NCBI GenBank assembly: GCA_017935485.1
Contig: JAGBHO010000025.1
Location: 1 to 61,947, forward strand
Source of the DNA: Alphaproteobacteria bacterium
GTDB lineage: Bacteria; Pseudomonadota; Alphaproteobacteria; RF32; CAG-239
DNA length: 61,947 bases
Direction: 5' to 3'
The first letter of the stretch is position 1, and every line of letters starts with the position of its first letter. The position numbers and the translations under genes were made by a program. Shown piece after piece: positions 23,574 through 32,467 of this stretch. Below the pieces are notes generated by a model. The model ran no database searches. It was not told the origin of the DNA and worked only from the letters and a program-made list of their open reading frames with translations.

Positions 23574-23588
23574 CAGGGTAAGACTTTA

Positions 23589-25046
23589 TCAGATTTTATC
23601 AAATCCGGTCTTATCCTTTGGGGCATCTTCGGGTTTGATGCCTGCTTTTTCCAAGACTTGTTTGCCGATTTCGGTCGAACCGAAAGTTTCCAGCATGCCG
23701 GCAAGGTTAAAACCGCCGTTGGGCGAGAATATTCCTGCAGCTTTGTTAGCGCCATCGCTGACTGAACCGGCGCCTGCGATAATCTTGATATCGGCTTGTC
23801 CGAGGTTCTTGGCCTGTTCGATACCGATAATCTGGAAAGCTTCAATCTGGCGGATGCTGATCAGGTAAGCCTGATATTCTTTATTACTGCCGATTTCAGA
23901 AGCCAGTTTTAACTGTGCGTCAACCGGAGCCATTTGCATCTTGGTTTCTACCAGAGCTTTCGCCTCACCTTCAGCCTGAATACCTTCGGCGGATTTTTTT
24001 GCTTTAACCAACTGTCCTTCGGCTTCATTCTGCATTACAATCAGGTCAGCCTGTGAGTTCAGGTCTTTTTCCTGTTTTGCGGCTTCGGCCTTGGTAATAG
24101 TTACCTGTTTTTCCGCTTCGGCATTTGTCGTTGCCACGGCTTTTTTAATTTCCGCTTCCTGCGTTTCTTTAACGCGTTTGACGTCCATTTCTTTTTCTGC
24201 GGTGACCTTGGCTTTTTCCTGAACAGCCTGAGCTGATTCTTCCTTTGCAATGCCGACTTCTTTGGCAACTTCGGCTTTGCGCAAACCAACGGCTTTTTCG
24301 GCATCCTGCTGTTTTAAGTCGACTTCCTGTTGAGCCAGAATTTCCGCTTCCTGTGCTGCCTGATTGTTTTGGGCGACGGTGGTGCGGGATTCTTTTTCAA
24401 TCAATGATTTTTTCTTCATCATGATGTTGGCAATCACTTCTTCGCCGCGGGCATCGCGGATGTCCATCAACTCAATGTTCTTGACCGGTTCAACGCCCCA
24501 GTGTTTGAGCTGGCCGCCGACTTCCGTGGTGAAGTCTTCGCCGTATTTGGAGCGCTCGCTCATGATTGATTCCAAATCTTCTTTGGCCAAAATGGAACGG
24601 ACAGCGCCCTGAACAATGCTGGTTAATTGCGCCTGCAGTTCATCGAAAGTCAGAATTCTGGAAGCTGCAACTTTGTAATCGGCAATACGGAAGAAGGCTT
24701 TGATGTCCACAACAAAAGGCAGACGGTCAACATCGTAAGCCTCATAATTGTTCAAATCGACATCGAAAACGGACAAGGGCAAAACAGATACGTCAACACC
24801 CAATACCGGAATGGTAGCGGGAAATTCATAGTAAACGTTGCCGTTTGAGGCTTCTTGTTCATCAACGTTGCCATAAACTTCGGTTTTGCTGCCGCGACGG
24901 ACGATATGCACTTCATTGGGAGCAACAACGCGTCTTAGTCTGGTTATCCAGAAGAAAACCGCCAAAACTGCAATGATAATGACTGCAAGGCCGATCATTA
25001 AAGGACTTGAAAAACTTGTCTCGGAAATACTTAATAATGTGTTCAT
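23589..25046 (-). CDS. Flotillin-like SPFH protein
   Basis: A membrane-anchored scaffold of the flotillin/SPFH family, which organises functional membrane domains. An N-terminal membrane segment (about residues 16-37, IGLAVIIIAVLAVFFWI) is followed by the SPFH domain (about 45-200). A long coiled coil of Glu, Lys and Ala repeats comes next (about 205-350), then a C-terminal tail with GAGSVSDGANKAAG. Length (485 aa) is normal. NfeD often accompanies this family but is absent here. The gene stands alone between two terminators. Confidence 0.9.
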   Translation of the reverse strand: MNTLLSISETSFSSPLMIGLAVIIIAVLAVFFWITRLRRVVAPNEVHIVRRGSKTEVYGNVDEQEASNGNVYYEFPATIPVLGVDVSVLPLSVFDVDLNNYEAYDVDRLPFVVDIKAFFRIADYKVAASRILTFDELQAQLTSIVQGAVRSILAKEDLESIMSERSKYGEDFTTEVGGQLKHWGVEPVKNIELMDIRDARGEEVIANIMMKKKSLIEKESRTTVAQNNQAAQEAEILAQQEVDLKQQDAEKAVGLRKAEVAKEVGIAKEESAQAVQEKAKVTAEKEMDVKRVKETQEAEIKKAVATTNAEAEKQVTITKAEAAKQEKDLNSQADLIVMQNEAEGQLVKAKKSAEGIQAEGEAKALVETKMQMAPVDAQLKLASEIGSNKEYQAYLISIRQIEAFQIIGIEQAKNLGQADIKIIAGAGSVSDGANKAAGIFSPNGGFNLAGMLETFGSTEIGKQVLEKAGIKPEDAPKDKTGFDKI

Positions 25047-25195
25047 AAAAATAAGAATTTAAATTAATAATAAGTTTATCGCTTGATTTTGTAGTACAAA
25101 ATTTTTGTCATGTCAAGCCGGTATTGGAGGAAATATAATGTTTTTTTCGAAAATTTGTATAAAACGGGTGAGCGGTAGTATTTAAAAAAGAAAAA

Positions 25196-25250
25196 ACCTC
25201 TCTGTGAACTGTCCAACTTTCGGGGGACAGTTCAGCAAAGAGGGGGAAGA
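25196..25250 (-). terminator. Terminator of the 25266 gene
   Basis: On the minus strand TGAACTGTCC pairs with GGACAGTTCA, with outer CTCTT/AGAG pairing, followed by a T-rich run. It lies 16 bp after the stop codon. The remaining gap to the flotillin start (25047-25195) shows nothing further. Confidence 0.75.
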
Positions 25251-25265
25251 ATACAACATTTTTTG

Positions 25266-26408
25266 TCAGTTAAAATACGGTGTATCCGGGGTGTTTTTGA
25301 GATATTCCTTAAAGTCTCCGCTTTCATATTTACCGATAACTTTTTGGTAATCGGCAATGTCGGCGAGAATTCCGTTGTCATAGTCTTGAGCGGTGAAGCT
25401 TTGGCGAGCCTGCAAATCAGAAATGATTATATTGGCCACGGCTTCTTTGTGCTCAACACCGTACAGAATTTCCTGATAATTCGGCCATCCCATGTTGGAA
25501 AAATGGCAAATCAGGTTACGGAACTGTTCCCAATCTGTTTCTTGCATTTCCGGCATCAGATAACGTTCCGGTTTGGAGGAAGACGTTTGTCCGTCAAAGG
25601 AGATTGTATCTTTCATTAACGGGCCGATACTTGCTGCGGCGTAACCGAGCAGAAGTTCGGATAAGTGCCCTTCCGGTACATGTGCGTCTAAAAAGAGCGG
25701 GCAGTGGGCGATGACCAGATTGATTTTGACTTCGCTGAATTTCTCATCTTTCAGCATCAGCAGCCATTCGGCAAACAGCCGTTTGTCATAGAACGGATTT
25801 CCGGTGCAAAGAATATACGTCACTTCTTTCATGCCTTGTTTTTTGGCAAAGTTGTATAATTCTATCAGATTACCGGCGGTATCGGTATCTTGAAAAGCCT
25901 GTTCATTTGCGCGGACATAGTCTGACGGTGCCATTTTTTCCATGATATTCAGGTAGGCCTGATATTCTGTTTGAATAATGATTCCGTTTTTCCGATTAAA
26001 GACTTTTTCAAAAAGGCCTTTGTTTCCTTCTTTTCCAATTGCCAAAAACGGTAACAACCGATTATGCTGTTTGGCGTAGAAACGTAATATTTCCATTGCA
26101 AACAGCGGAGCCGTCATCATTCCGCCAAAGCAAACCAGAACAGGGTTTGTCATGCCGGAGGGCAGATTGTACAAATTATGAGCCGTTGCCTCACCGACTT
26201 TGTTTTGAGCATTGCGATAGCTGAAATAGGCGCCGTGGATAAAGCCTCCGACTTTTTCAGCGTATTTCAATATTCTTTTCCAGTCGTTTCCGATATTGCG
26301 CGGTGTTATGGCAGGCATGTTTTCATACATGAATTTCCGGCCGTCTGCATTACATTTGTAACCGTTCTCGTTCAATAGCTGATGTAATCTTTCAAAATAA
26401 TTTTCCAT
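25266..26408 (-). CDS. Hypothetical protein, possible distant YdcF/DUF218-type fold (380 aa)
   Basis: I do not recognise the family with confidence. The middle of the protein alternates strands and helices (NPVLVCFGGMM, then TYILCTGNPFYDKRLFAEW), and the sequence between them has a DTAGNLIELYNFAKK segment. This order loosely recalls the YdcF/DUF218 fold, in which a Gly-rich strand, a T-x-N helix and a later HxxRA-like helix line a pocket. There is no signal peptide. It stands alone on the minus strand between the flotillin and the histidine kinase, with its own terminator. Confidence 0.6.
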   Translation of the reverse strand: MENYFERLHQLLNENGYKCNADGRKFMYENMPAITPRNIGNDWKRILKYAEKVGGFIHGAYFSYRNAQNKVGEATAHNLYNLPSGMTNPVLVCFGGMMTAPLFAMEILRFYAKQHNRLLPFLAIGKEGNKGLFEKVFNRKNGIIIQTEYQAYLNIMEKMAPSDYVRANEQAFQDTDTAGNLIELYNFAKKQGMKEVTYILCTGNPFYDKRLFAEWLLMLKDEKFSEVKINLVIAHCPLFLDAHVPEGHLSELLLGYAAASIGPLMKDTISFDGQTSSSKPERYLMPEMQETDWEQFRNLICHFSNMGWPNYQEILYGVEHKEAVANIIISDLQARQSFTAQDYDNGILADIADYQKVIGKYESGDFKEYLKNTPDTPYFN

Positions 26409-26568
26409 AATTTTATTTTTTTGAGGTTAATAATTTTATTACAAGAAAAATGGTATCATAAATGACATATTGTGTCAATGTCCGTTTTTTCGAAATTTTT
26501 GAAAATTTTTTCGAAAAAATATACATTCCTCTGATTCCTGCTTTATCTGAGATAAAAATCAATTATGT

Positions 26569-27831
26569 TCAGCGCGGGAGAGTGACGGTAAAGCAGGAGC
26601 CTTGTTCCGGTGTGCTTTTGACTTCTATCAATCCTTTGTGTTCTTTGACTATGATGTCTGCCAGCGAGAGGCCAAGTCCCAGACCTCCGGCGTTGCGGCT
26701 GCGGGATTTTTCGGCCCGGTAGAAGCGTTCAAAAATATGTTTTTGATCGGTTTCTGAAATTCCGATGCCTTCATCACGGATCAGGATAATGTTTTTATTT
26801 TTCTGCTGTTGCAAACTGATATGAATTTTTTTGTTTTCCGGCGTGTATTTGACGGCGTTGTCAATCAGGATATAGAGCAGTTGTTTGATTAAGTTGCCGT
26901 CGGCATTTATGAACAACTCATCGGGAGCATCAAGGATGACCGATAATTTTTTTTGTTCGAACACCGGTTGGAAGTTACCGATAATTTTGCGGGTTTGTGC
27001 CGTTAAATTGAATTCCTGATATTCCGGGTGCAGGCGGTTGTTGTCCGAGCGGGCAAGCTCCAGCAGATTGGACGTGAGTTTGGACATGCCCAGAATTTCA
27101 TTTTTCATTTCCGTTGTGATATCGGGTGCGATTTTTTGTTTTTCCAACAGTTCGACATATGCCAGCAAAACGCTGAGCGGAGTCCGCAACTCATGTGAGG
27201 CATCGGATACAAAACGCTTTTGTTTGTCAAAAATGATATTGATCTGCTTGACGGCGCGGCCGGCGAGGTAGCTGCCGACAAGCCAGGCCAGTCCGGTCAG
27301 GGCAGAGATGATAATGAGGGTGAATATGATATATTGTTTGGAACTGCGTTTCATGGGCGTGTTGTTGGCCAGTACAAAAACTTTTCCGATGATCCGTCCA
27401 TCGGTATTGTACAGGTTTTTCATCATCATTTTAAAGTACCATTTGACTTTGTTGGATTTGACGTTTTCATAATATATGGTATTTTCCCGATAGTGTTTTG
27501 AAAGCATGCGCTGCTGAAGTTTTTGCGAAAGATCTTGGTTTATGGATTCTTCCGATGAGATCAGTTTGTCTCCCAGAAACCAGAAGGTAAAGTGATTCAT
27601 GGCATTGATGTCGGCATCGTTCTGGCGGATATGGAGCTCGTTTTGATTCATCTTGAGCGAAGCCTGCGCTTCCCAGACTTCTTCCTGCAGATAGTCATTG
27701 AGGGTGTCATTGATTGATTTTGTAATAATCTGACGGTACATGTAATAGCAGCCGCTGAATACTATCAGCAGCATTGCCGTAATAACGGCCGTATATTTAT
27801 GGACCAGTTTCTTTTTTATATTTTCAATCAT
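26569..27831 (-). CDS. Sensor histidine kinase
   Basis: Inner-membrane sensor of a two-component system. It has a first membrane segment near residues 13-31, a periplasmic domain of about 135 residues, and a second membrane segment (FTLIIISALTGLAWLVG). The dimerisation domain follows with SHELRTPLS, whose histidine is phosphorylated, then an ATPase domain with an N box (LIDNAVKYT), G1 (DEGIG) and G2 (GGLGLGLS). It overlaps the upstream response regulator by 8 bp. The neighbouring EptA-like gene suggests a cell-envelope stimulus, but this is inference. Confidence 0.93.
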   Translation of the reverse strand: MIENIKKKLVHKYTAVITAMLLIVFSGCYYMYRQIITKSINDTLNDYLQEEVWEAQASLKMNQNELHIRQNDADINAMNHFTFWFLGDKLISSEESINQDLSQKLQQRMLSKHYRENTIYYENVKSNKVKWYFKMMMKNLYNTDGRIIGKVFVLANNTPMKRSSKQYIIFTLIIISALTGLAWLVGSYLAGRAVKQINIIFDKQKRFVSDASHELRTPLSVLLAYVELLEKQKIAPDITTEMKNEILGMSKLTSNLLELARSDNNRLHPEYQEFNLTAQTRKIIGNFQPVFEQKKLSVILDAPDELFINADGNLIKQLLYILIDNAVKYTPENKKIHISLQQQKNKNIILIRDEGIGISETDQKHIFERFYRAEKSRSRNAGGLGLGLSLADIIVKEHKGLIEVKSTPEQGSCFTVTLPR

Positions 27832-28525
27832 TGCTGCCGATTTCCATGGTATAGCCGATGTTCTTGATCAGCTTGATATTAATGAAAGGGACAAAATTTT
27901 TGAGTTTTTTGCGCAGCATATAGATATGCGAATCCAGACTTGCCGGACCCGTATCAAGTTTGTCGGGCCAGACTTTGTCAAAAATCGTGGCGCGCGGCAG
28001 GACTTGTCCGTGGTTGATGAAGAGCAGGCGGAAAAGGTCAAATTCTTTGCGGCTGAGGCTGAGTTTTTTGTCCTGATAAAATATGCTGTTTTGGGTGTTG
28101 TCGAGCGTGACGGCCTCTTTGGTATAAACATCGTCGATAAAAGGTTTGGTCTTGCGGCGGCTGACGGCATTGACGCGGGCGATCAGTTCTCCGGTCTGGA
28201 ACGGTTTGACAATATAATCGTCGGCACCGGCGTTAAGGCCGGCTATGCAGTCTTCCGTGCTGTCTTTTGCGGTGACGAAGATTATGCCGCCCTGATAATT
28301 GTATTTTGAATCATCGCGCAGGATTTTGCAGATTTCGATGCCGCTGATTTCCGGGAGCATCCAGTCAAGTATAATTACGTCATAAGCATTGAGCCGGTTG
28401 TCACGAACAAATTCAAGGGCTTCTTTGCCGTCCTGCGCCCAGTCGGCCTGAAACCCCTCGATATTCAGAAGTTTCTGAATAACGGCGCCGAGTTTGGCAT
28501 CATCTTCTACTAAAAGCAATTTCAT
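27824..28525 (-). CDS. OmpR-family response regulator
   Basis: DNA-binding response regulator, partner of the histidine kinase that follows. The receiver domain has the acidic pair (VEDD), the phosphorylated Asp in ILDWMLP and the conserved Thr and Lys (TAKDS, VKPF). The C-terminal winged-helix domain (about 135-233) has the LSRKEFDLF and DSHIYMLRKKL elements of the OmpR/PhoB group. ATG 28525 has AAGGAG 9 nt upstream; the frame can be extended to 28600 but this adds residues before the canonical KLLLVEDD start. Confidence 0.93.
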   Translation of the reverse strand: MKLLLVEDDAKLGAVIQKLLNIEGFQADWAQDGKEALEFVRDNRLNAYDVIILDWMLPEISGIEICKILRDDSKYNYQGGIIFVTAKDSTEDCIAGLNAGADDYIVKPFQTGELIARVNAVSRRKTKPFIDDVYTKEAVTLDNTQNSIFYQDKKLSLSRKEFDLFRLLFINHGQVLPRATIFDKVWPDKLDTGPASLDSHIYMLRKKLKNFVPFINIKLIKNIGYTMEIGSND

Positions 28526-28670
28526 TTTGTTGTCTCCTTGTATGAAAGTGTATCGGTAAATGCCGGAAATTTCAAATAAATTTTTTTTATTTTTTTGCAA
28601 CCTGCTTTAGATGAATTTCAGATTACGGGCATACCGCTATGAGAAACAGAGTTTATGCAGGAGAAATTTT

Positions 28671-29294
28671 ATGGCTTTAAATATTTTTACAGATATTAAC
28701 AAAAGCATCAAAACCGAGTTATCGCGCAAAGCCATTCATTTGAGTTCTTTATGGATGCCGATGTTTATTTTTCTGGCAAATAAAAAGACGGCTCTTGCGG
28801 TTTTTGCCGCGCTTCTGGCGATTGATGTGGCGGTGGAATATTTCAGTTACAAAAAAGTCAGATGGGCCAGAAACAGTTTTGAGCGTCTGTTTGTCAGAAC
28901 GCTGCGGGGAAAAGAGATTAAGAAAGACCGGTTTTGCCCCAGCGGCGCATCGTATGTTTTGGCAGCGGCCGTTTTGTGCGTGTTATGTTTTCCGAAAGAA
29001 GCGGCAGTTGTGGCGATGACCGTGATGCTTGTGTCGGACAGCTGTGCCGCCGTATTTGGAAAAATATGGGGAACGCGCCGTTTGCGCAACCGGAAATCGC
29101 TGGAAGGAACGGCAGCTTTTTTTCTGAGCAGCATTTATGTAATGCTGGTTCTGAATCCGCTTTTTCCGGTTTCTTATGCCAGTGTGCTGGCCAGTACGGG
29201 GGCGACAATTTGTGAGTTGTTTGAAGACCGGCTCAAGCTGGACGACAATCTGCTTATTCCGCTTTCCGTCGGTGTTATTCTGGTTTTCTTATAA
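28671..29294 (+). CDS. Dolichol/phytol kinase-like membrane protein
   Basis: A polytopic membrane protein with about six segments that matches the CTP-dependent polyprenol, phytol or diacylglycerol kinase group. It has LSRKAIHLSS near the N-terminus, SYKKVRWARNS, SDSCAAVFGKIWG, and KSLEGTAAFF, motifs placed as in DGK1/SEC59-type proteins. It probably phosphorylates a lipid alcohol in the inner membrane. ATG 28671 has AGGAG 8 nt upstream. Only 19 bp separate it from the EptA-like gene, so the two lipid enzymes probably share a transcript, divergent from the two-component system. Confidence 0.8.
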   Translation: MALNIFTDINKSIKTELSRKAIHLSSLWMPMFIFLANKKTALAVFAALLAIDVAVEYFSYKKVRWARNSFERLFVRTLRGKEIKKDRFCPSGASYVLAAAVLCVLCFPKEAAVVAMTVMLVSDSCAAVFGKIWGTRRLRNRKSLEGTAAFFLSSIYVMLVLNPLFPVSYASVLASTGATICELFEDRLKLDDNLLIPLSVGVILVFL

Positions 29295-29313
29295 TTTTCT
29301 GAAAGTTATTTCC

Positions 29314-30918
29314 ATGAAAAAAATCGTCTTTTCTTCCGGCCGCTTGGTTTTTGTGCTGAGTGTTTATTTTGCAACGGTTTTGAACCTGAGTTTCTGGCGC
29401 TTTTTATGGCAGCACCTTGAAGTCGGCAATATCGCAACGTTTGTTTTTGCGTTGTCTTTGCCGTTTTTTATGTTTATTCCGCTGTATTGGCTTTTTAATC
29501 TGATTATCGTACCGTATTTGGCCAAGCCGCTGGCCGCACTGTTGCTGATTATTTCGGCGGCGGCAAATTATGCCATGTTCAAGCTCGGCATTTTTATTGA
29601 TTCCGATATGTATCGGAATATTATCGAGACCAACAGCAGAGAAGCGCTGGATTTGGTGACGCCGCCGGCCGTGCTTTGGGTTTTGGCGACAGGCGTTTTG
29701 CCGGCCGCGGTTGTGGCCTTGGGTAAAATTGAGTACCGTCCCTTTGGGCAGGAACTGAAAAGGCGTTTGTTCCGCAGTTTTGTTTTATTGTCGGTGTTGT
29801 CGGGATTTGCCGCTTCTTCTTATAAGGAATACGTTTCTTTCGGGCGCAACAACAATCAGGTGCGCAAGCTGGTCAATACTTTTAACTATATTTATGCGGT
29901 CGGCCGGCATTATCAACGGCAGGCCAATGCCAACCGGAAGTTTGTGACGCTTGATTCCGCACCGGTTCTGACGTCAAAAGGCGGAAAAAAGCAGGTTACG
30001 GTTCTGGTGGTCGGAGAAACGGCGCGGGCGGCAAATTTTTCTTTGTACGGATATGAGAGAAAAACGAATCCCGAACTTGAAAAACGCGGTATTGTGGTTT
30101 TTGGCGATGTTTCGTCCTGCGGAACGGCAACGGCAATCTCTTTGCCTTGTATGTTTTCTCATATGAACAGGAGGGATTTTGATGCGGTCGATGCCAAATA
30201 TACGCAAAATCTGGCGGATTTGTTGCAGGCGGCCGGATATCAGGTCTTATGGCGGGAGAATGATGACGGCTGCAAAGGCGTGTGTGAGAGAGTGGCAACG
30301 GAAAATATGCTGCAACACAAGGAATCGGGGTTTTGTAAAGGCGATTATTGTCAGGACGAAGTTCTGCTGGAAGGGCTGAGGGAGCATATCCGGAATGCGG
30401 CGGACCGGACGATGATTGTTTTGCATACCATGGGCAGCCACGGGCCGACTTATTTTAAGCGTTATCCCGATGCTTTCAAAAAGTTTGTACCGGCCTGCGA
30501 TACTGCCGATTTGCAGAATTGCAGCAGAGAGCAGATTGTCAATACGTATGACAATACGCTTTTGTATACGGATTATGTTTTGGCTTCGGTAATTGATATT
30601 CTGAAAGAATTTCCATCCTATGATACGGCGATGCTGTATGTTTCCGACCATGGGGAATCGCTGGGTGAAAATAATATTTATCTGCATGGTATTCCTTATA
30701 AGATTGCACCGGATGAGCAAAAAAAAGTGCCGATGCTTTTGTGGTTGTCCGACGGAATGGCACAAAATAAAAAGATTGACAAAGCTTGTTTGCTCAATCA
30801 GGCAAAGGACGGAAGTTTCTCCCATGATAATCTGTTCCATTCGTTGCTTGGTTTTTTTGATGTAAAAACAAAGGCGTATGCTGAATCATATGATATTTTT
30901 GCGGCTTGCAGGAGATAA
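29314..30918 (+). CDS. eptA: Lipid A phosphoethanolamine transferase (EptA family)
   Basis: An inner-membrane enzyme that transfers phosphoethanolamine to lipid A and lowers binding of cationic peptides. Five hydrophobic segments lie in the first 170 residues. The periplasmic sulfatase-like domain has VVGETARAANFSLYGY (metal-binding Glu), SSCGTATAISLPC (Thr nucleophile) and YVSDHGESLGE (metal-binding Asp-His) followed by HGIPY. Cys pairs fit the expected disulfides. Length (534 aa) is typical. The start at 29314 agrees with the first membrane segment. Regulation by the adjacent two-component system is plausible, as with PmrAB in other bacteria. Confidence 0.9.
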   Translation: MKKIVFSSGRLVFVLSVYFATVLNLSFWRFLWQHLEVGNIATFVFALSLPFFMFIPLYWLFNLIIVPYLAKPLAALLLIISAAANYAMFKLGIFIDSDMYRNIIETNSREALDLVTPPAVLWVLATGVLPAAVVALGKIEYRPFGQELKRRLFRSFVLLSVLSGFAASSYKEYVSFGRNNNQVRKLVNTFNYIYAVGRHYQRQANANRKFVTLDSAPVLTSKGGKKQVTVLVVGETARAANFSLYGYERKTNPELEKRGIVVFGDVSSCGTATAISLPCMFSHMNRRDFDAVDAKYTQNLADLLQAAGYQVLWRENDDGCKGVCERVATENMLQHKESGFCKGDYCQDEVLLEGLREHIRNAADRTMIVLHTMGSHGPTYFKRYPDAFKKFVPACDTADLQNCSREQIVNTYDNTLLYTDYVLASVIDILKEFPSYDTAMLYVSDHGESLGENNIYLHGIPYKIAPDEQKKVPMLLWLSDGMAQNKKIDKACLLNQAKDGSFSHDNLFHSLLGFFDVKTKAYAESYDIFAACRR

Positions 30919-30930
30919 AAACGTTAGGAA

Positions 30931-30962
30931 GGGCAGTGCCGGCAACGCTGCCTTATTTTTTT
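30931..30962 (+). terminator. Terminator of the eptA-like gene
   Basis: GGCAGTG (30932-30938) pairs with CGCTGCC (30946-30952) with one G-U pair, followed by a T-run; 13 bp after the stop codon. Confidence 0.7.
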
Positions 30963-31005
30963 TATAAAATTTCAGATTATTTTCAGATTGGCTCTATATA
31001 GTCAG

Positions 31006-31138
31006 TACAGAGCAGCCTGTTTGTTTTGAATATCCGCTGCTGCTGTACCTTGTTTAAATCGTAGTTCCAGATTTTTTTAATCCTTTCGTAGTTGAAGACG
31101 GACTATTACAGCAGCGGGATTTTCGAAAGGCTGCTTTT
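31006..31138 (+). ncRNA. Candidate structured small RNA
   Basis: GCAGCC (31012-31017) pairs with GGCTGC (31129-31134), and CCGCTGCTG...TGTA (31034-31047) pairs with TACAGCAGCGG (31107-31117) with a 3-nt bulge; six T follow directly. A box TATATA (30995-31000) with TTCAGA 18 bp before it could be the promoter. The folded span of about 125 nt ends at the 3' end of the convergent YbaK gene. No known family is recognised. Confidence 0.5.
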
Positions 31139-31612
31139 TTATTCCGTGATATCCGCCAACTGAAAACGAATGACCTTTTGCAGGTCGGCAAGGGATGTTT
31201 CTATCTGATAGCCGATTTTGCCGGCGCTGTAGATTATGGTCTCAAAATTTCGGGCGGAACCGTCAATCGTGGTGGTGAAAAATTTTTTCATGCCAATCGG
31301 CGAACAGCCGCCGTGGATATAGCCGGTCAGCGGCAGCAGTTCTTTGGACTTGAGCATGTCTACGGCTTTTTCGCCAACGCTGGCAGCTGCTTTTTTCAGG
31401 TCGAGTTCTTTGTCTACCGGAAGCATAAAAACATAATGCTGTCTGGATTTGCTTACCGTTACCAGCGTTTTGAAAACCTGTGCCGGATTTTGTCCCAGAA
31501 CGGCGGCAACTTCGGTGCCGCAGGTTGTCGGTTTGTCGGCATAGCAATAGTGTTTGTAAGGAATTTTTTGCTTGTCAAGGATGCGCATGGCATTGGTTTT
31601 GAAATCAGTCAT
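31139..31612 (-). CDS. ybaK: YbaK/EbsC-type aminoacyl-tRNA deacylase
   Basis: Cytoplasmic editing enzyme, most likely acting on Cys-tRNA(Pro). Family features are the N-terminal TNAMRILDKQKIPY, the VFKTLV strand with the catalytic lysine, the KKAAASVGEK helix, and GGCSPIGMKK followed by FETIIYSAGK, all in the order expected for YbaK. Length (157 aa) is standard. It is a single gene on the minus strand, divergent from the acetyltransferase gene with about 108 bp between them. Confidence 0.92.
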   Translation of the reverse strand: MTDFKTNAMRILDKQKIPYKHYCYADKPTTCGTEVAAVLGQNPAQVFKTLVTVSKSRQHYVFMLPVDKELDLKKAAASVGEKAVDMLKSKELLPLTGYIHGGCSPIGMKKFFTTTIDGSARNFETIIYSAGKIGYQIETSLADLQKVIRFQLADITE

Positions 31613-31720
31613 TTCCGTTCCGTTGAATCTTTTGTGATATTGCGGGCATTTTAGCTGCTGAAAATTTTTTGTAAATCTTTTTTAAATTTTTTGACTTATT
31701 TTAGTCTTTGGAGGCGGAAA

Positions 31721-32344
31721 ATGATGCAAAAAGAAAAAATGCTGCAGGGGGAGCTTTATGTGCCGTTTGGAGATAAGGAACTGGCGGCGGATTATAAGAA
31801 ATGCAAAAAATTGCTCAGAGTTTTTAATGCGACCACAGAGGAAGAAGCAGAAAAAAGAGCGGAAATCTTAAAGAGTTTATGGGGAAAGACCGGAGACAAA
31901 CCTTATGTCGAACCGCCGTTTTATTGTGATTACGGCTGCAATATTTATGTCGGCGATAATTTTTATGCCAATTATGACTGCATTATTCTTGACACGAATC
32001 GGGTTGTTATCGGCAATAATGTTCTTTTCGGGCCAAGAGTTTGCGTTTTTGCGGCACAGCATCCGACGGATCCGGAAGTCAGGCGGCTGGGGGTGGAAAC
32101 TTCCGCTCCGGTGACTATCGGGAATGATGTCTGGATCGGCGGGAACACGGTTATAAATCCGGGGGTATGTATTGGGAATAACGTTATTGTCGGTTCCGGT
32201 TCAGTTGTTACCAGAAATATTCCGGACAATGTCATTGCCGCCGGCAATCCCTGCCGGATTTTGCGTGAAATTACGGATGAGGACAAGAAATTCTGGCAGG
32301 AGAAGCTGGAAAGATATCGGCAAAGTTTAAATTCGGCCGGTTGA
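31721..32344 (+). CDS. Maa/LacA-type hexapeptide acetyltransferase
   Basis: Transferase of the left-handed beta-helix family that acetylates sugars such as maltose or galactosides with acetyl-CoA. The N-terminal MLQGELYVPFGDKEL helix region is the maltose/galactoside acetyltransferase domain. Hexapeptide repeats follow (YDCIILDTNRVVIGNNVLFG), with the catalytic His in CVFAAQHP and the CoA-binding GGNTVINPGV and VVTRNIP loops. GGAGG lies 7 nt before ATG. It could supply the glycan cluster downstream, but its distance suggests an independent role. Confidence 0.88.
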   Translation: MMQKEKMLQGELYVPFGDKELAADYKKCKKLLRVFNATTEEEAEKRAEILKSLWGKTGDKPYVEPPFYCDYGCNIYVGDNFYANYDCIILDTNRVVIGNNVLFGPRVCVFAAQHPTDPEVRRLGVETSAPVTIGNDVWIGGNTVINPGVCIGNNVIVGSGSVVTRNIPDNVIAAGNPCRILREITDEDKKFWQEKLERYRQSLNSAG

Positions 32345-32467
32345 GAGATATTTGGCAGCTGATGCCGGTTCGGGATGTTTGGTGCGCATGGTTTGGGAGA
32401 GCTGCAAATAAGTTTTGCAAAAATAAATTATCGGAGATAATCTCTGATTTATAACGGAGGTAATATT

